From positions 41,626,401 to 41,690,400 of the forward strand of contig CM049317.1 of NCBI GenBank assembly GCA_026874595.1: DNA of 64,000 bases, written 5' to 3'. The translations under genes and the position numbers were made by a program. Positions within the stretch are counted from its first letter, which is position 1. Every line of letters starts with the position of its first letter. Below are positions 1 through 11,480 of this stretch, in pieces. A model generated the notes under the pieces. It saw only the letters and a program-made list of their open reading frames with translations. It made no database searches and was not told the DNA's origin. Origin of the DNA: Sipunculus nudus (lineage: Eukaryota; Annelida; Sipuncula; Golfingiida; Sipunculidae).

Positions 1-50
1 CTCTGTCTCATGCAGGCCAAGCCACAGACACTTGCAGGCATTGTGTAGTG

Positions 51-116
51 CACGCAGCATGCCTACCCTATCGCCTGCCTATGTTGGACGCAAAATTCCC
101 ATCGCATGCACGTGTT
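51..116. repeat. direct repeat copy A flanking a tandem array
   Basis: This ~66-bp segment matches 535-605, with blocks around ACCTATCGCCTGCC, ATGTTGGACGCA and TCGCATGCAC shared in the same order and orientation. The pair brackets the 23-bp tandem array, so array and flanks may be one older repeat unit. Confidence 0.7.
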
Positions 117-212
117 ACTTTCATTAACACATTCATTGAGAAAAGGTGTGAAATTATAGCTCTCCTGCTCATAAAAATCTGACATGATCATGATGTGACT
201 TGATGACGACGG

Positions 213-431
213 CATTGCATTGATGCAGTGCGCGTATTGCATTGATGACGGTGCGCTTATTGCATTGATGACGGTGCGCGTATTGCATTGATGACGGTGT
301 GCGTATTGCATTGATGCAGTGCGCGTAAATTGCATTGATGACGGTGCGAGTATTGCATTGATGACGGTGCGCGTATTGCATTGATGCAGTGCGCGTATTG
401 CACTGATACAGTGCGAGTATTGCTGATGAGC
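213..431. repeat. 23-bp tandem array (TATTGCATTGATGACGGTGC)
   Basis: About ten units of 22-23 bp are based on TATTGCATTGATGACGGTGC plus GCG. Two subtypes are mixed: one reads GATGACGGTG and the other, one base shorter, GATGCAGTG. Because the unit length is not a multiple of three, overlapping minus-strand reading frames through it are by-products of the repeat. Confidence 0.85.
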
Positions 432-534
432 GCGCCATGAGATAGTTGGTGTAACTACATCACAGCCGGGAAATGTACAAAATGTAACATATTTATACGC
501 GCCTATGGGACAAGCTTAGTGTGAGTGGTTCTCA

Positions 535-605
535 TCACGCGGCACGCCTAACCTATCGCCTGCCCATGTTGGACGCAGTGAGTAAGCCTATCGCATGCAC
601 ATGTT
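535..605. repeat. direct repeat copy B flanking the tandem array
   Basis: This is the second copy of the segment at 51-116, in the same orientation, ending about 50 bp before the start codon of the hAT-like gene. It differs by scattered substitutions and a small insertion (GTGAGTAAG). Confidence 0.7.
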
Positions 606-654
606 CCCTGCCTCAGTGCTTACTAGTGCTCATTTGTGAGGAGAAGGAATAATC

Positions 655-707
655 ATGGAAAGTGTCCCCAAAAAGAGAAAGCAAACATCAGTGAAAGACT
701 TTTTCAG
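655..707 (+). CDS. exon 1 of the hAT/ZMYM1-like gene
   Basis: This short first exon is missing from simple ORF lists. It encodes MESVPKKRKQTSVKDFF and ends on two bases (AG) at a consensus donor, CAG|GTAAGC, at 707/708. The start pattern, basic PKKRK followed by a K-D-F-F type motif, is typical of the N terminus of hAT/ZMYM-type proteins, and PKKRK looks like a nuclear localisation signal. The next exon at 1456 is in phase: AG+A gives Arg. The start is chosen because it is the first ATG before the donor and its frame joins cleanly to exon 2. Confidence 0.65.
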
Positions 708-1455
708 GTAAGCCTACAGTACTGTACTGTGCAATTGTATTTTGACAGGCGAATGCGAATGCAAAGTGAGGTGTGTAACAAAACTAGTAGGCGTATTCGA
801 CTGGTCGATTTTGTGTAGCACATTCTCCCCAATCTACACATTTTATTTTCGTCTGGTAGTCTGTGTTACACGAACTCCCCGCTCGTGTCAATTTCTTTTT
901 TTCAGTGACTGGCTCCCTGTGGATTTCAACAGACTTAATATAAAAAAAATGTGGCTTCAACTTCGGCGGCTATCTCTATCGTCATGGGCAGCCATTTTTT
1001 ACTTGACTTTATTCGACTGACGACCTTCTGAGTACTACTTCTTGGCGACCTCGAAAGTGGGCGGAGCTTAATTTTACTCCTCAAAAAAGTACCAGTTGAA
1101 TACGGCTACTACTATTATTATGTGCGTAATTCGTGTATTCTCTGAATAGATGCAGAATTATGTTAACTCAAATAGTCTGTCAAAAATTGACACACAAGTA
1201 GAGTCTGTAAACTAAGAATATGTAGTAAAATTTTGAAAAAAAAATCAAATTTTAAATTTTTAATTTTTAATTAATTAATTATGCAAATTTATGCACAAAA
1301 TCAGATTTTCATCTATAATTCTAATAAAAAGGTTATTGAAAGCTAATTTTTGGTCAAAATATTCCTTGTAACATTAAAAATATTCTTAAAATTTCTTAAA
1401 TGCCTGATCTACCTTCTGTACTACAGTGGCAGTTACAATTTATTTGACTTTGCAG

Positions 1456-3282
1456 ATGTGCATCTTCTGGTGGTGGGGAAGAGCAAGCTGTACATACTAG
1501 CCATGAAACTTCACCTAGTCTGACACCCGATTCTGTATCTCACTCTCAGCCCAAGGCTGATACTGTCGCTGTTCATGCACTATAACTAATCCTAACCTGC
1601 ACTCGGACATTTCTAGTGATGGGACCACCCCTACTCTTACTGATCACACCAATATCCCTCAAGACAGTGGTTCAGTACCCCCGAGTGACCCAACCCAGGC
1701 TAGCAGCACTAGGGCTACAGGAACAGAGCTACCATACCACTGGGACATTGGGTTGTTGGTGTCGGGGCAGTCGTCTGTTGCCACTAACAGTGATCGCTAT
1801 CACTACTTAACACATAGCTACCAAGGAAGAGAGTTTGTAACATATGAGGTCACAAAGAAGGGCAAGCAAGTCCCACTCACCTTTCAAGAGTCATGGCTCA
1901 AAGACTATGAGTGGCTTTCATACTCCCATTCACAAGGTGGAGGCTACTGCAAGTACTGCATCTTGTTCCAAGCCAAGTTGGCCAAAGGAGTGCTTGGAAC
2001 CCTGGTGAAGACCCCATTCAAGAACTTCAGCAAGGCCAAGGGTAAAGATGGCATTCTCACACTGCATGACGCACACAAATACCACCATGATGCAACGGTG
2101 ATGGGAAAGGCATTTCTGGCCACGTACACCAACCCTGAAGCCAGAATTGACACCATTCTTGACAGTAAGGGCCAGGCGCTCTCCGATAAGAATATGCACA
2201 TCCTCTCAGTGATTGTAAATACCGCCAAGCTGTGTGGCATGAAGGCACTACCGTTACGTTGTCACAGAGATGACAGAACAGCAGACCCGCTCACCAACCG
2301 AGGAGTCTTCAGTGCAATTCTAGAGCACGCTGCGAAATGTGATCCGATCCTCCAGGAACATTTGGAGCAGGGAAAGAAGAACCAACAGTACACATCAAAA
2401 ACAATACAGAATGAGATCATTACTGTCATTGCGAACTGCCTGCGTGACAACATCTTGGCACCTCTGAAACATGTGAAATACTTCAGCGTCATGGCTGACG
2501 AGGTGACCGATCCACACGGAAATCAAGAAGTACTGTCACTGTGCTTGAGGTTTGTGGATATCACTGATAGGAAGCCTCACATCAGGGAGGTCTTCCTGGA
2601 CTTTCTTCATCTGCAGAGGGCGACTGGTAAGAGGATTGCAGAATCCATCTTAAGCCTCCTCGACAAGCATGGCCTTGATGTACAGGATATGCATGTGCAG
2701 TCATATGATGGAGCGTCTTCAATGGCTAGTGACAAAAGAGGAGCTCAGGCCGTGATCAAAGATAAGAACCCACTGGCGCTGTACACGCATTGCCGCTCAC
2801 ATGTTCTGAGCTTGGCCATTGGCAAAGCATGCAAAGTAGAAGTACTATGCAACATGATCGACTTGATTAATGAGATCCATCTCTTCTTTCATCTGTCTCC
2901 GAAACGACAACGCTTCCTGGAAACGATACTCGGCACCTATGCACCAGAAAGTCACGTTCAAAAACTCAAAGGGCTCTGCAAAACGAGATGGACAGAGAGG
3001 CACGACTGTCTGGAGATATTCCGTTCTCTTTATGAGTACGTATTCACATGCATGCACGCCATGGTGCAACCAGGGGAATATGCAGAGATCGAGTCATCGT
3101 GGGACTGGGATGCTGAAACCCGTACCAGGGCTCAGGGATTCATGACCTCATTCAGGAATGACCGCAACATCATAGCCTTGGTCATCCTTGTCAATGGTCT
3201 GGATACAGTGAAAGGCCTGAGCACCAAACTCCAGAAGAGAGATGCTGATGTTTGTCACAGAATTGCCCCTATGACACGTTAA
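1456..3282 (+). CDS. exon 2: main body of the hAT/ZMYM1-like protein
   Basis: The acceptor TTTGCAG ends at 1455. The exon opens in phase with exon 1 and encodes a Ser/Thr/Pro-rich linker, which stops at TAA 1583-1585. The frame for the rest (open after TGA 1558-1560) continues to 3282, so one base has been lost or gained between 1561 and 1582. Downstream come a TTF-like zinc-binding patch with a YCKYC motif (about 1945-1962), a conserved MADEVTD segment with acidic residues (about 2491-2511), SYDGASSMA (about 2701-2727), THCRSHVLSLAI (about 2785-2820) and CKTRWTERHD (about 2977-3007). These are landmarks of the DUF4371/RNase H-like hAT core. Homology fades after LQKRDAD (about 3230-3255), where a donor would be expected; the last residues before the stop at 3282 look like read-through. 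Confidence 0.85.
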
Positions 3283-4492
3283 GTATAATACAGTCAATAT
3301 TATTATTATCGCCACCCTCCAAAGTGTAAATCCCCCCCCCCCCATGGGTTCACCCATATACTGGTAGAAACAACCCCCCCCCCCCCCCCCCCCAGTCAAT
3401 TAGAACAAACCTGTGCTTTCCTATAGTCCCCACTCGAGTAGGGTTTCTTTCAGTGATGCACAGTGATCACTGAAGCATAGCAACTCTGTGGTGTTTCTTT
3501 AATAAAAGACTTGAACAAGGATAGGGTTACAATAATTTCACAAACTGGTTCTGGGGCTTTTTGGGGAATTCATGCTGGGGCCAAGTTGGCTCTCGGGGAG
3601 AGGAACGGCAGTTGGCATGAGAGCCTCGTAGCATGAGGATGTGCTCTGTACACCCACCATGAACTGTACATAATTTGGGGTCTAGAGATGTGTTTTACAG
3701 AGTGGAACAGAACCTGGACACTTGAACTTTCAATAAGGCCAACTCTTACTGGGTTTATCAAGCCTAAGGCCAGCACATGGGCATAACCGTTTGGTGAGAA
3801 CCACTACAAGAATGGAAACACCTACTCAGGAGCCGTCTGTGTGGTATTCTGTGGGCCAAGTACTAGGGACCAAAAGGACCTCAGGGCTGACTCCCAGTGC
3901 CAGGCCTATGTGTACAGCATAACCGATACAGCATTTATGGTGAGTCCCACATTTGTTTCTTGAAAAGTTTCCAGAACCTCCTTCTTTATTGTAGCCCATA
4001 TATACAGTAAATAAAGTAAAAGCTAGGAAGACCAGTATTATCTTTGTATCTTTGTATTACCATTGTTACTCTTTCAACCTGTAAACTGACTAGATAATGT
4101 GTATATATATTTTTTTTTAAGCAATATTATCTACATCTAATTCGTATCTGTACTGGTATACAGTGTTAGAAGCATAAAAGGAGTAACTCTTAAGGTAGCT
4201 CAGATTTTTAAAGAAGTCTCATATAAAGTCTCAAGTCTCTTCTCTCTAATCTTTGCAGATTTAACTGGTATCGTGACACATTCAGGACCCTTTTCATTCA
4301 TATGCCTTGACGTGTTGCCACCAAGCCAGAGCCACTGATTTTATGCACCGTTAAGATACTAAATAAGTGTATTTTTGTTAATAAATATAATATAAATACT
4401 TGCTGACTTGTTTCTGTTTGCATGGAACTGTGCATCCACGTGCTGTATTTGATTATTTGATGATGGAAGAACCTGAGGGCAAGGTACCTTAG
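3256..4492. other. intron or insertion within the hAT-like gene; C-runs
   Basis: This stretch separates the end of exon 2 homology from exon 3. No convincing coding sequence is seen. It contains C-runs of 12 (3332-3343) and 20 (3374-3393). No clear donor was found just after LQKRDAD, and no inverted ends mark it as a transposon, so it could be an intron with a lost donor or an insertion. Confidence 0.45.
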
Positions 4493-4713
4493 GATTGCCT
4501 GGGGTTTAAACCTTGACAATGTTGTTGCCGCTTACAACCTCATCGACACAGCTATTGATGAGGTGAGAAGAATGAGAGCGGACTTCGACTCGGTCTGGAG
4601 GAACTGGTGTACAGAGGCCGAGAGGATTGCTGCTGATGTTGGGGAGAGATCGCAGTCCCTAGAAGAGCCAAGCACCAGACACACCGTGCAAATACTCCAG
4701 CTGACACAGCCAG
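4493..4713 (+). CDS. exon 3 of the hAT/ZMYM1-like gene, frameshifted
   Basis: An acceptor CCTTAG ends at 4492. The frame then reads through AAYNLIDTAIDEVRRM (about 4527-4574) and WRNWCTEAERIAADVG, the helical region that precedes the C-terminal dimerisation domain in this family. Near 4675-4690 the homology moves to another frame (ANTPADTA), and the exon ends at CCAG|GTTTG, 4713/4714, two bases into a codon. That phase fits exon 4. Reading on past the donor gives a long but meaningless tail to 5102. The frame change is a second break in the gene. The exact 5' border is the least certain part. Confidence 0.6.
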
Positions 4714-5301
4714 GTTTGTATTACTTTACTGTATACCCTGAACAGACTTCGGAGGGATACAATGGATTTGGCCTCGTCGTGCCACTTTGTCCGCGTCCGC
4801 CGCAGAGATTTTCTTGTGAGCGCTCTACCTGCCACATTTCTTCTCGGATCAACTTCAAATTTGGCATGGTGGTGCATTATGGTACAGTAGAGAAGCCTAT
4901 ACTTGTTTTTGGTGTGGGTGGAGTCATCGTTGCCATGGTAACCATAGGTTTCTCTCGATATAGCAGTACAAGTGTGTCTCATGTTTGTGTTACAATTGCC
5001 ATATTATACAATATTTTCCCCCAAATTCATCCAAATGTGAGATTGGGGGAGGGGTTCGGGGGATACATGTACTGGGAGGGGTCCCCCAACCGAGTGCTTT
5101 AGTTATAAAAAAGACATTTAGTTAAAACAGTACTGCTCGTTTAAAAGTCATACCATGGCATGAATGGGACAGGGCTATTTATGTAGCGTACAGTTTCCAC
5201 ACAGCTACCATTATACGTTTCTTGTGATGCGCCTTAAACAGAGACGATATTATGATGGTGTCACCAGTGTCTCGAGCCTTTGAAACTTTCGTATTTTGCA
5301 G

Positions 5302-5506
5302 TGATTACTACAAGAGAACTGCTGGGATTCCTTTCATGGACAGATTTTTACAGGAGCTGAATGACAGGTTCTCGGCTGACAACCGTGGACTGAAGTCAAT
5401 CATGTCACTTGTCCCTCTGGTGATGGTAAGGCTCGCGGATGCCGAGTCACTGGCTGAGGATCTGCTCTTCTGGGAGAAGGATCTCTCTTTTCCCCTGGCC
5501 CTGAAG
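5302..5506 (+). CDS. exon 4 of the hAT/ZMYM1-like gene
   Basis: The acceptor TATTTTGCAG (5292-5301) and donor CTGAAG|GTATGA (5506/5507) frame an intact 205-bp exon. It begins DYYKRTAGIPFMDRFLQEL and continues NDRFSADNRGLKSIMSLV. This matches the segment just before the dimerisation domain in ZMYM1-like proteins. It takes two bases from exon 3 (AG+T, Ser) and ends on a codon boundary, in phase with exon 5. No internal break is visible. Confidence 0.8.
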
Positions 5507-5612
5507 GTATGATATGACACCTCATAATTAATAGTGAAAAGGTTGTGGATATTGTGTAGATATTGTATATTATGTATATCGTTTATTTATTTATTTTATT
5601 TTGTGCTTTCAG

Positions 5613-5941
5613 AGAGAGCTGGTGCGCTGGAAGTGTTTCTGCACAGCACTCTGTCAGAAAGATGACGCCCCTGTCAACCTGATCGACACCCTGCCACTAG
5701 CTGATGCTGACGTCTTCCCCAACATCAGAGAACTGATTTTAGTTGGCTGCACGTCACCAATCGGGTCCTGCGAGGCTGAGCGTTGTTCAGTGCCCTCAGA
5801 CGTGTGAAGACATACCTACGTTCCTCCATGACAGAGGAGAGGCTGGCGGGCCTCACCTTGATGGCAGTCCACTACAGGCAAGCAGCACAGCTAGACACGG
5901 CAGAGGTGGTCAAGCACTTCGTCAGGGCTAATCCAAGGTGA
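5613..5941 (+). CDS. exon 5: C-terminal hAT dimerisation region with a 1-bp frameshift
   Basis: The acceptor is TTTGTGCTTTCAG, ending at 5612. The exon encodes RELVRWKCFC and a stretch ending TSPIGSCEAER, the start of the hAT dimerisation motif. The first frame then stops at TGA 5805-5807. The rest of the motif (LRRVKTYLRSSMTEERL) continues in the next frame from about 5780 to TGA 5939-5941, which is where a family member would be expected to end. A single lost base near 5773-5777 explains both frames. Losing this region should abolish dimerisation, so the present copy is probably not functional. Confidence 0.8.
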
Positions 5942-7640
5942 CTCTTGTGCAGCTCCATCTTGTTTGACTAACCACATGACTGTGTGCTCCGTCTTGCTCA
6001 AAACCACTATCTATGCACAACTGTCCAGTGAGACTTGATAGTATATCATAATGTTACTGTGCAAGAATTGTGTCATTGACAATTGTGTGCTTCAGTTTGA
6101 TAAAAAGGTTTTACAAACGATATGTTGTTTTGAGTACCAATTAAAATATAAACTTGAAAATAAAAAAAAGATGACAGGAAAACATCACTTATGGGGGTTC
6201 AAATAGCAAAAAAAAATAAATGAAAATTTGCGTGACGCTACGCGGCTCACAGACTTGTGGACTATGCTCTGCATCGCGCCTTGTGGACTATGCTCTACAT
6301 TGCCGTTGGGACAAACCCGAAAGAGAAAAAAAAGAGCATGCAAGTATGCTTTAAATCGCAAGCTGGCTACCCTAAAAATGAAAAATCTCCCTACTGTGGG
6401 AGGGGGATACCCCCTCCCACACCTTCCCCCCCTTGCTCGCTTCGCTCACTCTGGCTCCTTCGCAATGCTCCCTCGCAATACCCAGCTCAGCCCCTCAAAC
6501 GCCCCCCCCCCTTGGAAAAAAGCTGCCTGCTTATGGTGAGCTTTATGCAAACGTTATGCAGGGCAAGGAGGGGGCCGATGCTGGAAGCTGTATATGTCGC
6601 TGATCACTCTTTAAACTGGCAGCGGTTACAAACGGCTATCACATCGCAACTAAAATGTGATTTCCCCCAGGTATCCATGCCTTTTACAAACTGACGACAG
6701 AGTATGTGAATATACGTCATGCAGTACCTGCCAAACACCTTTACCTATTTTGGACAAACAGTATTTATCTTTAGTTGGATTGACCCCGCGTGAAAACTGT
6801 ATTTCGCTGATCAGTGGTCTTAGTGAGCTAACAAATGACGATCACAGCGCGTACACGTGGAATGCGCAGGTACCAAGATAAAAAAGAAAAATGCAGCCCG
6901 TGGGTAAACTGAAAAACCTTTAAACAAAACAAAGTCGGATCGGGTTCGTTGGTGAGATATGACCCCTCTGATATAATTATTATCACCAAGTACCAATGTA
7001 AAACGTAAAGTTAACTTGATTTAAACAACATATTCTACTGAGCGAATTAGTTTTATTTTATTATTATCCCTCAGATTCGAATTGTTCCCATCATGTATTT
7101 TTCACACATTTCATTCCCCTGGTTTGTTCCCAGATAATTATTTCATTTTGACAGATCTTCTCAATAGCTATATTAATAATCTCTGTAGTTTTACATTTCA
7201 ATTTAAATTATAAATCTTGTGAAAATACTTACGTGAACCCACCTAGCGTGTATCGAGTTTCAATTAAAGAGCTTTTATACGTACCTCGGGGGAAATCTCC
7301 GCGATCTTTACAGTAAAGCAGCTCACTTAGTATTTGATAAGAAGCATGGTTAATACTCTCGTATGTTAACTTGTTACACCGTCACTTTCACCGCCCAGTC
7401 TCATTCATCAACGATTGGGTTCATTTTATTTCATACATTTGATTGACGTAGAGATGCCCGAAAGTCAATATTAAAATACAAGGTATGCATAAAAACAACA
7501 TACACCAAACTTTCACAAAATTTTATTTTTCAAGCACTTTTCCAAACCACGCTCTCTTTTTAAGCACTTTTCAAGCCCTTGAAATTGAAATGACTAAATT
7601 CAAGCACTTTCCAAGGTTTTCCAGGTGCGTACGAACCCTG
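5942..7640. other. 3' flank of the hAT-like gene; no gene seen
   Basis: This is AT-rich DNA with no supported coding sequence. A short near-direct repeat (CTTGTGGACTATGCTCT, twice at 6253-6295), a pyrimidine-rich patch at 6400-6445 and a C10 run at 6502-6511 are visible. Confidence 0.5.
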
Positions 7641-8541
7641 CCCCAGAAACCTGATTTCAGGCCAGTTTATGCTTATACACAGTCAAATAGGTTCTGGCCC
7701 CCCTCATCTCCACAAAACTCAACACACACACCTGGTTTGGGTATCATTGCAATCCATTTACACCCACTGGCTGGCATCTCAAAGCATTTGGCTCAACTCC
7801 CTCAGAAAAAAAAAAGTACCATTTTGAAATTTTAAAATATGGTCATAGCACTGTACTTGGTATATGCAGTCATCCATATTTTGGACCTCAAATTTAAACT
7901 AATGGTCCAACAAACATGGTTTTGGTGTCAATTGGCCCAGTTTAGGGTGTATATACAGGGAAACAAGATAATATTACCCTGCTTCCACAAACAAAAATTT
8001 CAAGCCCCCAGAAACCTGATTTCAGAGCAGTTTTTGCTTATACACAGTCAAATAGATTTTGGCCCTCTTTCATATCCACAAAACTCAACAAACACACCTG
8101 GTTTGGGTATCACTGCAATCCATTTACACCAACTGGCTGGTATCTCAAAGCATTTGGCTCAACTCCCTCAGAAAAAAAATTAGGACCAGTTTGAAATTTT
8201 AAAATGTGGTCATAGCACTGTACTTGGTATATGCAGTCATCCATATTTTGGACCTCAAATTTAAACTAATGGTCCCACAAACATGGTTTTGGTGTCATTA
8301 GGCCCAGTTTAGGGTGTATATACAGGGAAACAAGATAACATTACCCTGCTCCCACAAACAAAAATGTCAAGCCCCCAGAAACCTGATTTCAGGGCAGTTT
8401 CTGCTTATACACAGTCAAATAGGTTTTGGCCCCCTTCATCTCCACAAAACTCAACACACACACCTGGTTTGGGTGTCATTGCAATCCATTTACACCCACT
8501 GGCTGGTATCTCAAAGCATCTGGCTCAACTCTCTCAGAAAA
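7641..8541. repeat. ~365-bp tandem repeat, about 2.5 copies
   Basis: The landmark CCCCAGAAACCTGATTTCAG recurs at 7641, 8006 and 8373, giving periods of 365 and 367 bp. Each unit includes CAAAACTCAACA, ACACCTGGTTTGGGT and CATTTACACC in the same order. Reading frames of 90-120 residues in this block are repeat by-products. The array runs into ACCCATGGGTCAC at about 8550, which resembles the end motif of the hairpin-ended repeat family seen elsewhere here. Confidence 0.85.
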
Positions 8542-10190
8542 AAAACAAGGGACCCATGGGTCACGGTGCTCAGCTGTTATATATGATAAAAAATATGATT
8601 TGGGAAAGAGGCATATGCTGGTTTTGTGTGGTAGTAAATATCAGCTTTATTATGAGTTGTTGGTGTTTAGCTTATGTATGATTTTGATAGTATATTTGGA
8701 GACAGGGAAGAGGATTGATTTCATTTATTTTATTAACAAATGGAGTGCTATTGTCACACAGATTTTGACCTGGCCATATAACTTATAAGCAGCACATAAA
8801 ATAAAAGAGTTTAACTATTTATTAAAATTTAATAACAAATGTTGTGCCAATATAATATTTATTAAAAATAACAAGAGAATCATTTGATTTTTTTAATAAA
8901 ATATAACTGAACTAATTATTAAATTAATATTATAGAATATATGCATTCATGAATACATTTTGAAAGTATTTGCACTGGTATTCAAATACTTTCATTTTTA
9001 CCTGAATTCCCATTCTTATGCAAGAAATTTTATAATGGAGTACATATTCATATTCATATTCATATACATTTGCAAAGTATTTGCACCATGTCTGGTATTT
9101 ATTCAGTTTTAGCCAAACAATGATGTTGAGAATCCAGAATATAAACAAAGGACCCATGGGTCATGACTAAAGTTTGAAATTTTTGCAAATGCAAAATATG
9201 AAAAATATTCTATTGTAATGTTTTATATTTATGTAAGCATATGAGAAGCTAAGAGGAAAGGGCCCTCCTACTTGGTTATAGTAAAGTTCTCAATATATGA
9301 TTGCAAACTAATACTCTGACAAGACTGTCATGAAGAAAAACAGTAAAAGTTTTGAGATACTGTGATGCATATGAAAAATTTACAGATGGACAGGCAAGTG
9401 GACAGAATGGACTAATACCTTCATTCACTTTCAAAAGAATAATGCATTTAAGTTTATATATAAGCCTATTTTTTTAGCATATCCACTTTTTTCATTAATA
9501 GTTTTTATCTGATTCATTTTTTTTTTATTTACATGTGTTATAAATTTGTAATATAAAAGTGAAAATATAAGTTAAAATATTAGAATTCTAAGTTGCAATC
9601 ATTATATATCCAGATTGTAGCTCACATTGGGTCATATTATGCATACACATATATTTTATTATTTTTAAATCAAATGTTTAAACTGAATGTAAAAGAAAAA
9701 AATGCCACAATATGGCATCTACAAAATTATTCCTTGAATTCCTATTAAAAAGTTTTGCACATTGGAGTTTTCAGGACAAGCTTAATTTTATTCACCGAAA
9801 TAAAATAAAAGATTCAGTAAATTTGATAAAATAAAAACATCTTTTCAAATAAAGTATACACACTGTTGGTTGAATGAGGGACAAACAATATCATTATGCT
9901 AATTACAATCTAAGCTATAATTAATAACTGGAATTAATAGTCAATTTCACACCTGGTGAAGTTTTACTCTTCTGAAGTAAAGCATTACTTATTTGATGAA
10001 CATCCATACTTTCATAGCAATACATCACTTTGTGGACACAATTAAATGTGCACTTTAATCATTGTAACCCTGGTGGTACAATCCAAAATCTAAAATGTAG
10101 CATGTCCAAGAATAAAATAAAATACAGAAAATTATAACATTCATCTAGTTTATGCACCAGCTGGGGGGGGGGGGGGGGTTGAGTGCAGGG
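8542..10190. other. AT-rich repeat debris; end motif at ~9150
   Basis: There is no coding sequence I can support. GGACCCATGGGTCATGA at about 9149-9166 is the reverse complement of the repeat-family terminus seen at about 60760, so a minus-oriented copy may end here. A G16 run lies at 10163-10178. Confidence 0.45.
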
Positions 10191-10199
10191 CAGAGGAGA

Positions 10200-10990
10200 A
10201 GCCTGCTAGTAGTGGCCAAGCTGGGTCAAGGCAAGCTGCCTGGGGTGGGTTAATGCAAGTGAAGGCTGTACTACTAGGTGGGCCAGATATAAACAACACT
10301 TGACATGGTGTATGAAAACTTGAATAAAAGCTACTCTTTTCAAACAATTTCTTTGAAATTTCAGATTTGAAAAGATTAAATCCTTATGTATATATGCTGT
10401 GAAAATTAAATCAACAGTGCTTACAGGGAAAAAACGTGCCACTGCCAAAGTTGGACAAAATTTAAGGTATTAATTTTTTATTTATGCTAATAACTTGAAA
10501 AATTTGCAAAATTCAGATTTAATTTTGGGCAAACAATTGAATCTTGATTAAATAAAGTTATATTCCTGAAAAAAAGTCTTCAGCTTCAGCAATTCTCATG
10601 TTAAGTGAGCAAATATATTTCCTGATTTTTAAAAAATTGCATTATATTTGGGCCTATAACTTCAAAATAATACCCAATACTGACTTAATTTTTGGTATGT
10701 GCACAGAAAATATATGGAAGAATATGAATACTAAATATGATCAAAAACAGATCAGTGGTTTTGATATTAGGCAGACTTGAAGTGTAACAATTGCTTTTTT
10801 ATGGAAAACGGAGGTTTTTCCTTAATATCTCGAAGGAACGAAGTTCTAATGACCCAATTTTTGGTATGGTAGGAGATTTTGGGGACATCTAATGGTATGC
10901 AGAATTTTGGATTCGGACGGACGGACGGACGGACAAAGGACAAAGGACCATGACTACAGCTCAGATGACTTACAGTCAGCTGAGCTAAAA
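10200..10990 (-). repeat. hairpin-ended interspersed repeat, copy 1
   Basis: This stretch is homologous, in the same orientation, to 52430-53217: shared blocks include AAATTCAGAT, GAGCAAATAT and AATTTTTGGTATG. It ends in a (GGAC)n patch (10915-10934) and a stem-loop with arms AGCTCAGATGAC and GTCAGCTGAGCT around 10958-10986. The same hairpin appears inverted at about 55380, where it starts an element reading to the right, so this copy is read on the minus strand. Confidence 0.7.
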
Positions 10991-11480
10991 AAATTTAGAC
11001 CACTTTAAATTTTTTAAAATCTGGTCATAGTGGTTCATGCAGAAATCAATTGTTCTCATCTCAAATCTAAAATAGTGGTCACAGAACATTGATTGGTTGG
11101 TTCTTGTTTGATTTTATTCAATTTCCAATCAATATGCAGGAAAACATGGCAATTTATTTTTTTTTCAATACACCAACAATAAACAAGCTAAGGACAAGTG
11201 AACAGGCTACCATACATATCATAAGTATAGGAAAACAACAAGGGTTGTTTACATTGAGGACACGTGCCACCAGGTGGTTGGCGCTGGTCTGTGAAGCTTA
11301 AGAAGCAACAATCAAAGGAAGACGATAACAACACAATAGAAGTCTTCTTCATGGGCCATCGCACACCCAAAGAACATGGCTCCAACTGTCAAATGTAATG
11401 CCCCTGCCGACATTTACTATCATATACTGCCGCCACTTATGGTCACGGCAACTGGGTGTACTTTTTTAATTTGAAGAAAT
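10991..11480. other. no gene seen
   Basis: Mixed-composition DNA. A GCCACCAGGTGGTTGGCGC patch around 11265-11283 has partial similarity to a CTCF-type motif, but it departs from the consensus at key positions. Nothing else is supported. Confidence 0.4.

Larger units (their letters stand above)
655..5941 (+). pseudogene. hAT-type transposase / ZMYM1-like gene, decayed, five recognisable exons
   Basis: The locus reads as an intron-containing member of the group with a TTF-type zinc finger, a DUF4371-like core and a C-terminal hAT dimerisation region (zinc finger MYM-type 1-like or 52 kDa repressor-like proteins). Exons are placed at 655-707, 1456-3282, about 4493-4713, 5302-5506 and 5613-5941, mostly bordered by clear GT and AG sites. 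At least three frame breaks are visible: between 1561 and 1582, near 4675-4690, and near 5775 in the conserved dimerisation motif. The link between 3255 and 4493 is also unclear. Such proteins act in the nucleus as transposases or domesticated DNA-binding proteins. I infer a dead or dying copy, although indel errors in a long-read assembly could mimic the frameshifts. Confidence 0.8.

Noticed and set aside
63-438. Overlapping QCNTRTVINAI-type frames
   Set aside because: Artefacts of the 23-bp tandem array.
4563-5102. 179-residue protein as a stand-alone gene
   Set aside because: Only the first ~40 residues are the hAT exon 3; the rest reads through a donor into intron.
7485-8788. Several 90-120 residue frames
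   Set aside because: They repeat with the 365-bp tandem unit and differ only by its mutations.
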